Shown here: positions 24,094 to 35,385 of the stretch, piece by piece
Position numbering within the stretch: the stretch's first letter is position 1
Layout of the letters: the number at the start of each line of letters is the position of its first letter
Assembly (NCBI GenBank): GCA_002633005.1
Contig: NMRA01000287.1
Coordinates: 329,808 to 387,506 of the forward strand
Length of the DNA stretch: 57,699 bases
From: Phoronis australis
Lineage: Eukaryota > Phoronida > Phoronidae
Direction: 5' to 3'
Translations under genes and position numbers: made by a program
The notes under the pieces: generated by a model
Databases searched by the model: none
What the model saw: only the letters and a program-made list of their open reading frames with translations
Told to the model about the DNA's origin: nothing

Positions 24094-24222
24094 TCCTACA
24101 CCCGTCTCAGATTAATGACATGGGCAAAACCGCTTGGAAATTTCTTCAAAAAGCCTCGGGATTTTGACGAAATTTCCAAGAGGTTTTGCCCATGTCCTAA
24201 ACCTGAGACTCGTGTGGGATTC
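24094..24222. mobile_element. Small foldback MITE
   Basis: The left arm (TCTCAG.TTA.TGACATGGGCAAAACCGCTTGGAAATTTC) and the right arm are inverted copies around a short centre, AGCCTCGGG. The core GACATGGGCAAAACC / GGTTTTGCCCATGTC is perfect. It has no coding capacity. Confidence 0.8.
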
Positions 24223-24299
24223 TGTATATGTTGTACTGAATTACATCCTACTGTTGAGGTCCCTCTTGGAAAGCAGTGCTGTGACTGACGAGGCTTCCC

Positions 24300-25110
24300 T
24301 CATTTTAAATTACAATAAATAAATGGAATAAATAGCAATAGCCAATCACCGATAGACAGAGAAACCACTTTCTGGTAGCCGAATAAATCACATAATGAGT
24401 CACAAAGTGAATGACGCTCCAGTTTGAATGAGCAGGCATTACCAAGGGGGTCATGAATATTTCTAAAACTTATTTTCAACGGTGTAACAAATGATCAATG
24501 TAAAAATCCTGAAATACATGTTTTAACTATGAGGTCGCCCCTTTCACCTCACTGGAAACGTGTCTCCAGAGAAAGCTGACAATATTTCGGCTTTACAGGT
24601 TATAGTTTACCGTTACATTAGTTTACTCCCGATGGCGCTTTACCGACGTGCCCCATTCACCAGCCTAGTGAAGATGCAATGTGTTTACAGCAGAATGCAA
24701 AAGAACATTCTAGGAGAATCGTCGACTACGAAATTTGGAATAAAAACTTTAGGAATTTCTGGAAGAAATTTCCGTAATATAAGTGGTTAGAAAATAGAAC
24801 CCAGTTCTGGAGTATTCTAGACCGGTGTTTATGCGTGTAGAAATACGGGAATTTTAAAAAGTGTTTGGTCACCGGTAAAAAGTTCCAGAATATTGCAAGG
24901 GACTATAAGTACAAAGACATGAGTTGAAGTGAGCCAGTTGAAGTTGTTGTCAAGTTGAAATTAGAGTTTTGGGGTTATAGGCTTTATTAAACTAATCGTT
25001 TTAACAATTGACGGAAGTGATTCACACGTCAAGGCTTAGCAGTACCGGCTGGAGCAAAACACAATGTTAGGGTCGACGTTTTGTTTAAGTTTTATTAATT
25101 ATCAATTCCT
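24300..25110 (+). repeat. Duplicated segment, unit A part 2, with LTR-like tail
   Basis: 24330-24780 parallels 38285-38690 (TTTCTGGTAGCCGA.TAAATCA, GTCATGAATATTTCTAAAA, CCAGCCTAGTGA.GA.GCAAT, TTTGGAATAAAAA). 24782-24900 parallels 40728-40850 (TTAGAAAATAGA, ACCGGTAAAAA.TT). The tail at 24885-25110 (CTATAAGTAC, GTCAAGGCTTAGCAG, GACGTTTTGTTT) matches the inverted block at 32534-32990. Confidence 0.7.
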
Positions 25111-25217
25111 TTTCGTGTCATGGATCATTTGAGTTTTCATAAAAGTCATGCAAATCTTATATATGATATCCCTTAATGCAATAGAGGGGGTATTTTAGTT
25201 TTTGGTAACAGTATATT

Positions 25218-25487
25218 TCAGTCTCGCCGTACAGTGCATTTCAGTCTTATCTGAAAGTACATGTACATCACCATTTGAATCCGATCCGCCATATCTGAGA
25301 TATGATATTCCGTAATTTGACAAATTTGCCAATTTTCCTTGGTCATATGTAACCCTAGCACCAAACACCGTGAACAAGAAGTAATTGAGGAACGGTTAAC
25401 ATACATGTGTGTTTGGGAAGTGAGGCCAATCATGAGCAAGCACAGTAAACACCACGTGGTTCCAAAACACACCCACAAGGCCGTCAT
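25218..25487 (-). CDS. Minus-strand ORF with signal-like N terminus, unknown
   Basis: The 89-codon ORF starts MTALWVCFGTTWCLLCLLMI, which looks like a secretion signal or membrane anchor, then becomes polar and Cys/Met-rich. A second minus frame (25377-25195) reads ARVTYDQGKLANLSNYGISY and on to VTKN. A splice or frameshift could join the two, with a possible acceptor GTGCTAG near 25356. It faces away from the PAN exon 80 bp downstream on +. I recognise no family, and it may be a chance ORF. Confidence 0.2.
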   Translation of the reverse strand: MTALWVCFGTTWCLLCLLMIGLTSQTHMYVNRSSITSCSRCLVLGLHMTKENWQICQITEYHISDMADRIQMVMYMYFQIRLKCTVRRD

Positions 25488-25570
25488 AATATAAACTGCT
25501 AATTTTTAATGCATAATGATAACACGTAGCATGATAAATAGGAACGTAATGTGTTTGGGTGAGCACAACT

Positions 25571-25921
25571 ATGGCGATGTACATGTATGCGAGCGACGTC
25601 GTCGTAATAGCCATTCTATGGTCAATGCATTGGCATTTCAGTATCACCAGCGACATTTGCCAATGGACTCCACACAATACCCTTACTATATTTCGAATGG
25701 TTTCAAATAAACCACGATTCGGACTTTTGTTAGAGGAAATTTCGACGACCACTTACCTCCAATGCTCGGATAGATGTCTGGCGACAGATCACTGCGATAC
25801 ACTGGTGTATGATGGCGTGCTTTGTCAACTGTTTGAACTGCAGGGACCAACTCAGTCGGACCCAAACTCCCAGATTTTGACAACGTACTCAACGGTAGAT
25901 GAAAGAGCATTGTCAAGCTAC
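25571..25921 (+). CDS. Signal peptide + PAN/apple-like exon of a secreted protein
   Basis: The 117-codon exon starts at ATG 25571 and ends at TAC|GTAAGT, phase 0. Residues 8-27 are hydrophobic (DVVVIAILWSMHWHF) and read as a signal sequence. Residues about 30-90 resemble a PAN/apple module: Cys at 30, 65, 69, 75 and 85, with the hallmark LLEEISTTTYLQCSDRCLA, then HCDTLVYDG and LCQLF. PAN modules mediate extracellular protein or carbohydrate contacts. The donor phase fits the Cys-rich exon at 38056. The reverse-strand ORFs here are shadows. A first exon further upstream is possible; this ATG was chosen because the signal follows it directly. Confidence 0.65.
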
Positions 25922-25929
25922 GTAAGTCA

Positions 25930-26330
25930 AAATAGGTGGTAAAGTGGAGTCTAATTCCAATGGTCACACTGGACGTTATGTTTGGATTGATATTAAGGTT
26001 TGTTTTCCACCGGATTAGAGCATACGCGTGTCTTGATAGACGTGCTCCTTGAAACTAGGAAAATGATACTGTAGCATAATGCTTGTTTTCACATTTATTT
26101 ACAATGAGCACACCTAACCTCTTGGCTACTGCGAAAAACAGTTTGAATTCGAAATTACACCATCTTTTTGTACAAATTCTGAATTCATATCCTTACGAGC
26201 ACTATACTTTTCGCTCATATAATATTGTATAATGAAGTAAAAATCTGCTTAGAAGTAATCTTTTTGACCCGAACTTTGGGTATAAATTAACTGTTTACCC
26301 AATAATAAAACAATGTTTAAAAAAAATCCT
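25930..26330. other. Intronic sequence, nothing recognised
   Basis: AT-rich stretch following the PAN exon donor, with no coding, repeat or structural signal that I can support. Confidence 0.4.
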
Positions 26331-26334
26331 TCTT

Positions 26335-28205
26335 TTAAAGAAAGCCAAAGATAACATTGTTGCAAGAGAGAGTGGCGAAACACTGGGGATTTGTTTTATT
26401 TAAAATTTCATGATTAACTTCTGTCCAAAATGAATTTATTATTTCACATTCCCAAAATAAGTGTTTCAAAGTTTTTATCAATTGTCCAGGAAAGGAACAA
26501 GAGTCGTCATGCGTAACTTGAGTTATTTTTAAATATGAATTAATGGTCAAAATTATCGTCAAGAGCCTGAACTAAAGCCGCCTAATTTTTGGGTCTCTTG
26601 TTGAGTTATATAAACGGGAATAAACATCTTCCGACGAAAAATTATTTTCATTTACATTCAATTCTTTGGCCCATTTTGACTCCGGTTTTGAGACTTCGGA
26701 ACTATAATCTAACTGTGTACAAATTTGTCGACACTCTCTCCCACCACTTTTCAGTTTCATTTAAATGGTTGGCATAACAGGACAATACGCATCAAAGCTA
26801 ACAACTCTGTCGACACCATATTTCTGTTGGTACTGTACCTAAATGTCACTGATATTAGACTATTATACTCCATAAAGTTCGTTTTGATACCTAAAACATC
26901 CACAATAAATCTATAGTTTAAAATACAACCGTCTGTGGAAAACAAGTCCTTTATAAAGACTTTGCCTCCATGGCACCAATTGCTGTAGAAAAATACTTTT
27001 TACCCCGGCCTGCAGGTCACTGTTAAACCATAAAGGTTGGTTAAGAAAATCTTATTTTTTTACTTTCGAAAAATGTCCCAAGGAGATTATGCATTCAAAA
27101 TAATCTTTCCAGAAGTGATTAGATATATTAGGCAAATTTATCTTGAGAAAGCCAACTCCTTAGGTGGCGAAATTTTGAATTTCGGGAAAATTCAAATGAA
27201 ACAAATGGGGCGTCTTAGACTGACCGTTTACAAATTTTGTTGACAAGTTTATATGTAAAGCCTCACAGAATGAAAATATGTTAATCATTCTAATACCTCA
27301 TTCGTTATAATTACTAACAGCTGGAGCACGGTGCGGCTTCATTTTGTCACTGCGGCCATGCCAGAGGAATTAAAAACATTAAGTTCATTTTTTCTAGAAT
27401 ATATTTCTAAGGCTGTGCTAAGGATATCAGAGAATGTACAATTTTGAAACCGCAAGCACCCTGATTACTGTAATCCTCCCGAATGGCGTCAGAAAATTTT
27501 GTCTCAATTCTTCGAAACTATTCAGTATCGTTCAATTTCACCAAGTAATTCTGGTCTGCCATGTCATGTAAGATGACCTGGAACTTAATCCCCAAGAACA
27601 TGAAATTTGTTTTGGTCCATGATAGATGTTCTCTGACAGACATTTTTAGCCATGCTGCCAAACCAGATGGCTTTTGTTTTTTTCTTCAACATTGACCCTG
27701 AGGCCAGAGAAATGAGCAAACAGATATAGAACATTTAAAGTAGACCTTAAAGACATATCCGAGCCATCTAAAATAATAAAAGTGTCATCAGCATATTGAG
27801 GTAGTAAGTACTCACGATCCATGGTATTGATTCCAATCATATTTTTGATGTGTCTGATCATGAGCCAAAATTTCGACACAAATAAATAGATAAGGAGATA
27901 ACGGGTCACCGTGTCGAACTCCTGTTTGTATATTAAACCAACAAGAAGGTTGGCCATTAACAATAACGCATGATTTAAAAATTTTATAGAAATCTTTGAC
28001 CCATATCTTGATTGACCAACCCAAAATTAAAAGGATAAAACTTTTTCAATGAAACCCCATGACAATGAGTCAATGGCTTTTTCAAAATCTATCAGAAGTA
28101 GTAGCACAGGTATTTGAATCTTCTGGGAACAATAGAACAAATCGTATAGCCCACGAAAGTTATCAGCCAAGTTCCATCAGGGATATCTTCATTGTTTGCG
28201 TATTT
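26335..28205 (-). mobile_element. Tx1/L1-type LINE, 5'-truncated reverse transcriptase
   Basis: Reading the minus strand, RT blocks occur in order with frame breaks: LLLLIDFEKAIDSLSWGF (about 28090-28040), INGQPSCW-like and GVRHGDPLSPYLF (about 27925-27885), the catalytic QYADDT (27798-27781), FAHFSGLRVNVEE (about 27710), and after the connection region KWAKELNV (about 26670). A C-terminal zinc-like box, HLFWECEIINSFW, lies at 26463-26425. Homology is lost upstream of about 28205, so the 5' half is missing, typical of LINE insertion. It is dead from stops and frameshifts. It lies in the putative intron between the PAN and Cys-rich exons. Confidence 0.85.
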
Positions 28206-28302
28206 GGATTTATCCCGTGTGGCGTGAAAAAGTTGAGCGCAATACCACCATTTGCCTTATTTTCTGAATTCTACACCCAAGAATACTTTAAGAATGCCTT
28301 CT

Positions 28303-29115
28303 GACATGCAAAGTTCAAAACGTACGTCTATTTCGACGTTACGTTGTTAGCTGGTTCCATCCTCAACCTTTCACAAAATAGTTTAAAGTAGTACAGTTGC
28401 AGCAGTTGGGCTTACTTTTGCCCCCGTTTTCTTATGCTACTTTTGTCAGCCTCGCTCGCTCTCCCTTGGGTGGGCGGATGCATCCTTCTGCTGCATCTGT
28501 GGCAGATTGTCACCCACCTTTACAGTGCAACATGTTATATAACTTTTGTAATTACTGATATCTGTAGTAGTTTAGTTTGTCATAATATATATGACCTTTT
28601 ATCTCAACTACATGTGTTGTTTCACTGTAAACTAGCTTCGGTATCGCTTCGCAGTTAGCGCATATAAATAACTTTTAATATTCAGTCAGGCTCCAGACAT
28701 AACAGCTTGCACAAAACTGTTTAACACTTCTGTCTCAACTTTATTTGCTAAACATTATATCGTCTGTAACTTGTTCACCAATTCCTCTGTAACTCTCGCG
28801 TTAGATATTGTTGTCATTTAATTATCATCAGGAAATGTTACAAGTTAAATGCAAATTCTGGTTGTTTTAGATTTCGTTATCTCTTTTCGATACATGTATT
28901 GTTAGATTTAAAACCGTTCGATTAGAGATAAACGTGTAACCCAGCGATCCGCTACGTGAAGAGCCGGGATGAAGTATTTAAAAAATCTGCCCAAAAGACG
29001 AAAGAAACTTAAGAATTTGAAGCGTATTCGATAAATGCATTCGGTCTCGGTTGCTAGGCAGAATAATGTCACCTGGTATAATACTTCATCTACGCCAATC
29101 CCGGTGCGTTTAGAG
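28303..29115 (+). repeat. Interspersed repeat, copy 2 (partner 790-1080)
   Basis: 28303-28385 and 28950-29115 match copy 1. The middle ~560 bp (28386-28950) is unique to this copy and holds no recognised gene, so it is probably an insertion. Confidence 0.55.
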
Positions 29116-29154
29116 TATTTCTATGACATATTTACAAGTCATACTTTGCGAACC

Positions 29155-29578
29155 TATTGTTTGTATTCCAATTAACTATTATGTATCTCGATCATCTGAT
29201 TCAATTCGTCATTGTGCACGATAACGTCAAACAAAAATGGACAAAACTGTGTATCGAACGAAACTCTTACGTAAGGGAAAAGCATTGTTTCTTTTTATTC
29301 CATTAGAGATGACATGGTTTTTAATGAAAATGCTGGAAGTTTCATAGAATAAAAGAAAGACATTGGTCTCTATTGTTGGTATTCCAATTTAACATTACGA
29401 ATCTCGATTGTCTGATTCAATTCGTCATTGTGCACGATAATGCCAAACAAAAATGGACAAAACTTTTTATCGAACGAAACTGTTACCTAAGACAAAAGCA
29501 TTGTTTCTTCTTATTCCATTAGAGATGACATGGTTTCTAAGAAATTGCTGGATGTTTCATAAAATAAAAGAAAACAGT
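29155..29578 (+). repeat. Tandem duplication, ~220 bp x 2
   Basis: GTATTCCAATT.A..ATTA.G.ATCTCGAT...TGATTCAATTCGTCATTGTGCACGATAA, CAAACAAAAATGGACAAAACT and CATTAGAGATGACATGGTTT occur in both halves (29160-29370 and 29380-29578). Confidence 0.9.
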
Positions 29579-29689
29579 AGTTTAGAATGTTAGGACTGGG
29601 TTTTCTTTACCAGCATCTAACGACTATGAAAGCCTTGGGTTGAAATTTGAAGTGCACTGAAATTTGTTCTGACTTACTATAGCTGCACG

Positions 29690-30010
29690 AAATGAACTAA
29701 CATGGAAATGGTCGATGAGAAGAATGTACTAGAAAATCGGTGATTGAAATGTACTTTGAAACGAAACTGGAATTTACTGTAAAGCGTGACGATACTGAAA
29801 TGTAATATCAGACGAGAGTGAAAGGCACTCTAGGGTGGATCTGAAGTGTACGTGTACATGTACAGTAAAGCGAGACTGAAATGTACTGTAAGGCGTGGCT
29901 GAAATAGCCTTTGATATGAGACTGAAATGTACTGCAAGGCGAAGCAGACTTTAACTGTAAAACGAGTCATAAACGCACTGTTAGGAGAGATTAAAAAGGG
30001 CGACGAAACG
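29690..30010 (+). repeat. Minisatellite of GAAATGTACTGTAA..CG words
   Basis: Irregular repeats of (G)ACTGAAATGTACTGTAAAGCG, roughly every 25-50 bp. They account for the small minus-strand ORF at 29830-30036. Confidence 0.6.
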
Positions 30011-31850
30011 GCATGCCTACTGGTGACCACCGTCACACCATTTTGGTCACGTCAGTGCAAGAAGACTATAAAATATAAATCTAGTTAAATCATACTACAC
30101 ACAGATGATGTTGACCTTAAGGTCTGACCAAAGTCAATTACCTCATGAAACAAAGCTTACGATCTGGCAGTAAAAACTTTTGTCTCATTCACAGGCTCTG
30201 AGTAATTGGAAGGGTTGTAAAGTGTTATTGCTAACTGTAAAGAAAATATCAAACACTGCATTGAGAGAATGGCTTTCATAGTGACATTAGATGCCACTAC
30301 TCCGACTGAAAATTGGACAAAACATGATTGATTTAGCGGAACTGATATTGCATCAACCATGAATCCAGTCGAAGTGACAGAAAGGAATCGACTGAACTGG
30401 GTGAAAATACGAAATGTCATAGACGCAACAGAAGTGACTTTAAAAACACTATTGAAATTACATGGCGACGACCACATACATGTACATGTAGAAGCCGCCA
30501 TTGCAATATTGCATAGTTAACAAAACATTACATAATCTTTCAAAATTCTTCAAGGAGGAAGATTGGATGGCCGAGCAGGGGCGGTGCAAATACACCATTT
30601 CCTGTGACAGTGGGTCTGAAGAAGGTCTCAAAGCAATGCATCGACCTTTTTGTCTCAGTTTGTCAAAAAAAAAATAAAAGTAAATTTTGAAAGGCTGTAA
30701 CCATTAGTAACCATCTTGAGCGGACTGAGAATTGGGGGTTTGATAGGTGAAAATTATCGCTTCTAAATCTTCTTTTGCATTTTCAATTACAGCATAAGAA
30801 GTTTATCGTCGCCAGTTACGGAAAACATTCGAATGCCTTGGCTCGCGTTTTAAAACAACATATTCAGACTTTTTTCGAGTTGTTTTTGGTGAAAAATGAT
30901 CAACATGATCAACATGACGAGATTACCAACCTCGTTTTCATCGGTTTGGCCAGTGTTTTAACTGCACACTGAAGCAACTAATACCCGTAACAGACCGCCT
31001 ACTCTTCTTTCAGTTAACAACGATATGACTATCGAAACATTTTGGTTAGGATTTTGCATGTCGTGTTGAGAAGACCAAGCAGTAAGACTTCAGTGGCTGT
31101 TTTGGGGTGGGAGGCCATGGCCCGCGTAAAATTTTCAAAGATTCCATTTGTCAGTACTGGGGTGCCAAAGTCTGACGGGCAATGTCCTGGCTATTATTCT
31201 GCCCTGACCCCCTCTAACTCATGGAGCCGCTCTAAGTCACTTAGTTAAATATTCCCAATATCCAGCGCAGATATAAACAGAAGTTGAAAATATAACGGTC
31301 AGCTTGCCAGTGTGGTAAAGTTGTCTACCTGTGAAATCACCTGTCAAACTACAGAACTGATGCTGAGCATTCAATTTGCACTTGCTTGACATAAGAGGTA
31401 TCCAAAACTATCATTTTCATGTCGGCAATATACCGTTGCCACTTATAAAAGACATGATGAGTGGATTAGTGGAGCAGTAGATCGGGATGGTGTACATTTC
31501 CATTACGGAACTTGTATCATTCACCTTGAAAATGGTCTGATTTGCTTGAACTATTTTTGGCTTTCGCCCGCCGCCAAGGCTCGACCTTCCATCATCTTAT
31601 CAGTTGTACTGTGGTTATCATTTGGATAATAAAACGTTGTCATGTAAACATTGACGTGTTTCAGATGGTGAACAATCTGTAGTCACTTTTGACACCTTTT
31701 TAAGCCCAACATGCTTATAGCGTTTCTATGAAATATTTTCGAGTGTTAAAATCAAACTGAATTACTTAAGGAAAATTAAATTTGTTCTCTGAGTGCTTTC
31801 CCGTCAATTAAAAGCGGGTATTGCTTAAGTAACTTCCGAAAACTACTATC
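30011..31850. other. No gene recognised
   Basis: A 114-codon minus-strand ORF (30501-30157) is hydrophobic and Ser/Thr-rich, without a domain signature or splice context. Plus ORFs at 30775 and 31042 are short and unsupported. No feature can be defended. Confidence 0.35.
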
Positions 31851-31854
31851 TAAG

Positions 31855-32535
31855 AGCGTGTGTGTATTCGTGCATAAATATATTGTAAGTGTTTTGTATT
31901 ATTTAATTGTTGCCCAGCTATATTTTTAATTACACGTCTTGGCAGTAATGTTATCAATAGAATTCTCATATATTCGAGAAATGAAATTTACAATGAGAAT
32001 TTAACTTTGTAAAAGAATCCAATTCATTACCTTGTGTTAGCGACAATACTAATTACAGCCGTGCCTCTGTTGCTGGTACCCACCATTGATTAAGGAACTC
32101 TAAACGCGGCCCCGATACATGTACCCCTGTAGCTCATTGGACTAGAGCGTCTGTACGATTAGCACAAAGACCGTGGTTCGAGTCTCGTTAGTAGCTGAGA
32201 CTTTTTAACACTTGACTATAGGTCACATGATGTGGACGAAATAGCCTGTATGAAGGCTAATATTTTTTATATCATGTGAACGCCCCAATTCATTAAAATT
32301 CAATTATGTGGTCGACATGCAGGTTAAAAGAATGCTTGGAGGTCTTGCTCTATGGTTACGACTTTAATTTTAAAGCCTCGTAACAGGCTTTTGTTCTTGT
32401 CTAAGCTCAAAAGACCATTAGGTAATGTTGCGTACCAACCCAACGGTAATGAATGTAAAAAGTAATAAACAGAAACGTCGACTAATACAATGTCGTTTGT
32501 CACGTTTTTCCCCGTGTGTGGGTGGGCGCAGGTTG
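31855..32535 (+). repeat. Duplicated segment, unit B part 1
   Basis: Parallel to 16120-16530 of unit A: GTTGCCCAGCTATA, ATTCGAGAAATGAAAT, GAATCCAAT, then the tRNA-like block and the GGTCACATGATGTGG word. Confidence 0.75.
32125..32208 (+). repeat. tRNA-derived repeat (SINE-like), unit B copy
   Basis: TGTAGCTCATTGGACTAGAGCG is a good A box and GTGGTTCGAGTCTC a good B box. The intervening anticodon arm is too long and the acceptor stem does not pair, so this is a SINE head or tRNA relic rather than a tRNA gene. Confidence 0.6.
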
Positions 32536-33230
32536 TTACAGACCGGTGCTAATAGCTTTCGGTGCGAAGATTGACTGAAGACTGGTTCGAGTTAATCCTT
32601 TATTAATCCCGACCGTACGTTCACAAGCCTACTCAAACAAAACGTCCGACGTAATGTCTGTTTATGCTCCAGCCAGTGCTGCGAAGCCTTGACTTGTGTT
32701 GAACTTCTGAGATACTTCAAGCAACTGTGACACTCGTTGATTCAATAACCTGCTATCTCAATAGCTCGTTCTCTATTGACTATCGCTGTAACTACTGATT
32801 CTCTTCACTGCAACTCAACTGTAGTTCTCCTGATTGACTTACTTGAACTGACTTGATCTTCTCTTGAACTGACTTGATCTCACTGACTTAATCTTCTTGG
32901 ACTCAAGTCAACTGACTAACAAAAACCCGTATTTGTGTAATTATAGCCTAATGCATTGTTCTAGAACTTTTCATTAATTCAAGCACATACCAAAACTTTC
33001 TGGAACCTACACAATCATTCTACAAACATGTACTAGTTTCTAGAATATTTCAGACTGCATTAATCACTGTCATGCTAGAGTCTTCTAGAAAGTTCCACAC
33101 TATACTGCAGTAAACAAATTACATCATCACTGTTCTGACCTCAGTCTTCTAGAAAGTTCCACACTATTTTGTAGTAAACAAATTACATCATCACTGTACT
33201 TAACTCAGGGGTCATGCCAATCAAACAGAA
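32534..33230 (-). repeat. LTR-like repeat (possible solo LTR), minus orientation
   Basis: Begins TGTTACAG and can be taken to end AATAACA. It contains a TATA-like block in reverse, CTTGA/TGACTTGATCT repeats (32830-32930) and a 66-bp tandem duplication (33080-33205; AGTCTTCTAGAAAGTTCCACACTAT twice). Its inner half is an inverted copy of 24885-25110. No internal retrotransposon genes accompany it and no target duplication is obvious. Confidence 0.4.
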
Positions 33231-33373
33231 TAACAAAACAAAACAAAACAAACTAAAAATACTGACATCATTGTTAATGTATTGTTTGGTTTTAAAATTC
33301 GTACAGTTAATTACCTGTTTATACCACAATATTAGCGTCAAATGGCAGATACAACCGTGTAATAACCCATAAA

Positions 33374-33395
33374 GTTATCTCACTAGTGAGATAAC
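33374..33395. repeat. Perfect 22-bp palindrome
   Basis: GTTATCTCACT is followed directly by its reverse complement AGTGAGATAAC. It abuts the tRNA-like block and may be part of the same short element. Confidence 0.9.
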
Positions 33396-33410
33396 GATTT
33401 GGCGGGAAAC

Positions 33411-33480
33411 CGAGGACGGATTCGAACCCGGGACCCTGGAATTTGCAGCTCGCCGAGTTAACCACTACACCACGCAGCGA
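33411..33480 (-). repeat. tRNA-like sequence on the minus strand
   Basis: Read on minus: TGGTGTAGTGGTTAACTCGG is an A box and GGGTTCGAATCC an excellent B box, with a CTGCAAA loop (GCA, Cys-like) between them. The anticodon and acceptor stems do not pair, so this is a tRNA-derived repeat or tRNA pseudogene rather than a working tRNA. Confidence 0.6.
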
Positions 33481-34019
33481 CTGACCTCATCAACAGTGAA
33501 AATAGAATACTTAAATGAGCACGCGCAATAATAGCACGTTCAACAAACCGCATTGTACTGTACTTATGCGCTACGAAAAATAAGACACATATTTTCCATA
33601 AAAATGATATCTTGATTCAGTGAAATTTTTCTCTCATGTCCTCTTACTTGTAAATCACCGATCTTCAGTTTGAATGGGGGTATCGTGTCGTCAGGATCTT
33701 TGACTTGAGAATTATATTCGGTTACCAGTGGTAACCTATTTTAGCAGACGATAATTTCCCGGTCGAAGCTTAGCGTGTAAAAAACGTGTTTTAAGCTATA
33801 ATAGTTGCTTAACCTTAATTTAGAGATTCACTTCATTTCTATTTTGTTTAAATTTCCAATTGGTTTTGAGTATAAGCATTATTTGACAAAAATAGCTCGG
33901 CTTTTCTTAAAAGGTCACGACCTCCGACCCCGGGCCTCTGACATAGAAAGTAGTTACAAAGCCGAGGCGAGTCGAGGAAGGTAGATCGATTCATTGCAAT
34001 ATTTCTCGTTTAGTATGTG

Positions 34020-34195
34020 GTATAAATAGATTATTACATGTTCTCAGTCGTTATCCCCCTTATCTAAAGCCCTCGAGGATTTTGGAGAATTATCACCCTC
34101 GGGGCTAACGCCCCTCGGGCGATAATTCTCCAAAATCCACTCGGGCTCTAGATAACGGGGGATAACGACTTCGCCATGTAATAATCTATATTTAT
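34020..34195. mobile_element. Hairpin MITE, ~176 bp
   Basis: Nearly a complete inverted repeat. TATAAATAGATTATTACATG at the left is answered by CATGTAATAATCTATATTTAT at the right. Inside, CGTTATCCCCC pairs with GGGGGATAACG, and GATTTTGGAGAATTATC with GATAATTCTCCAAAATC, around a short loop. It inserted into unit B next to the block homologous to 16598. Confidence 0.9.
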
Positions 34196-35130
34196 TCGTC
34201 ATTTATATAACGTCTTCATCTCTGGTTCATTTCCCTTCATGATACTGTTACACCGTTTACTTAGTACATTACAATTTGATTGGTTGTCAAGTTGGTTAAT
34301 CAACCTCTTAGTACACAACGTGTGTCGGTTCCACAATTTATAATATCCCATTTTTGCTTTTTAGAATTGAAACATTCATTCGGATAATGAAATTTAGGTG
34401 TTGAATCATCCCAGAATTTCGTAATTTATTTATAATCATTGATACATGTCTGCAGTACTGATTTTTTACCTATGTTCCTCGGAAGAATCTCGCCTCCATC
34501 GATGGGTTGATGTAAAATTCTAGTGACGGGAACTGTGGCCACAAGGAACACGTTCGTCTTTTGATGCTGGTTTATACTCTCGTTCCATGATGAGGACAGT
34601 TTTTATCGAGGGCCATGTAGAATGCCACGGGAAGGTCTTGAGGGGTGCATGTAAGTAAGACCCTGTAGTTCTCTCTCAATATAAGCTAGGACATCGATAG
34701 AACCTTGCTAGAAACGCCACACTTCGCGATATTTAAATGTGAGCAAGTGATTTTGGCTAGATTTTCTCGCCGCGAAAAACTTGCTTAGCTCTATTCAGTT
34801 CCTTTCTGTGCAGAAGACCTCGAATTGCCAAGTGGAATCTAAGGGTATTTTAGGGGGAGGGGGCATGCCCACATTAATCTCCACCGTGATAATGTGGGTG
34901 CATTTTAAGCACATTGTAAAAATTCCGTTCAAGATTATTGCTTTTTGAAGAGTTTGGTTCCGTGTAGTTCAGTCTTATCTCCAGCCAACCCACGTGCCCT
35001 CACGTGTAGACACCGTGCATGTCTTGAGGTTGTGAGGGAGGCTAGGAATGGAAGGACTAAAAGCAATAAACTAAGCAGGGTTATGTAGAGCTACTAATGT
35101 TCACCACGCAGGGCGATGCACGACAACATG
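34196..35130. other. Unit B fragment then unclassified sequence
   Basis: 34205-34420 matches 16598-16760 of unit A (TCTCTGGTTCATTT, GATTGGTTG..AAGTT.GTTAATCAAC). The rest, to 35130, holds nothing that I can identify. Confidence 0.5.
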
Positions 35131-35134
35131 TGGT

Positions 35135-35385
35135 CAACCCAGTGGCGGATCTAAGATACATGTACTGTATTATACAGGAGGGGGGCAACATTTTGTCTCG
35201 TAAACAATTGCACAAAGCGCAATTGTAGAGGAGCATAGCACCGAATGGGGGAAGTTGGCAGCGGAGTTTCTCCCCTCCGGCCCAGGAAAAAGATTGTTTT
35301 TGAATCTGAAAACAGGCATTCCCATTGATTTGTGGGGTATTATCAAAAAAAAAAAAAAAAAAAAAANAAAAAAAACACCGAGAAC
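35135..35385 (+). repeat. Interspersed repeat, copy 2, with poly(A)
   Basis: Matches 15530-15665. A run of about 30 A, interrupted by an ambiguous base at 35367, lies at 35345-35377. The poly(A) may reflect a retroposed end or simply slippage. Confidence 0.5.

Noticed and set aside
30157-30501. 114-codon hydrophobic minus-strand ORF
   Set aside because: No domain signature, no supporting splice sites, and it adjoins a degenerate minisatellite. It is probably chance, though not excluded.
33411-33480. Functional tRNA-Cys gene
   Set aside because: A and B boxes and a GCA loop are present, but the anticodon and acceptor stems do not pair.
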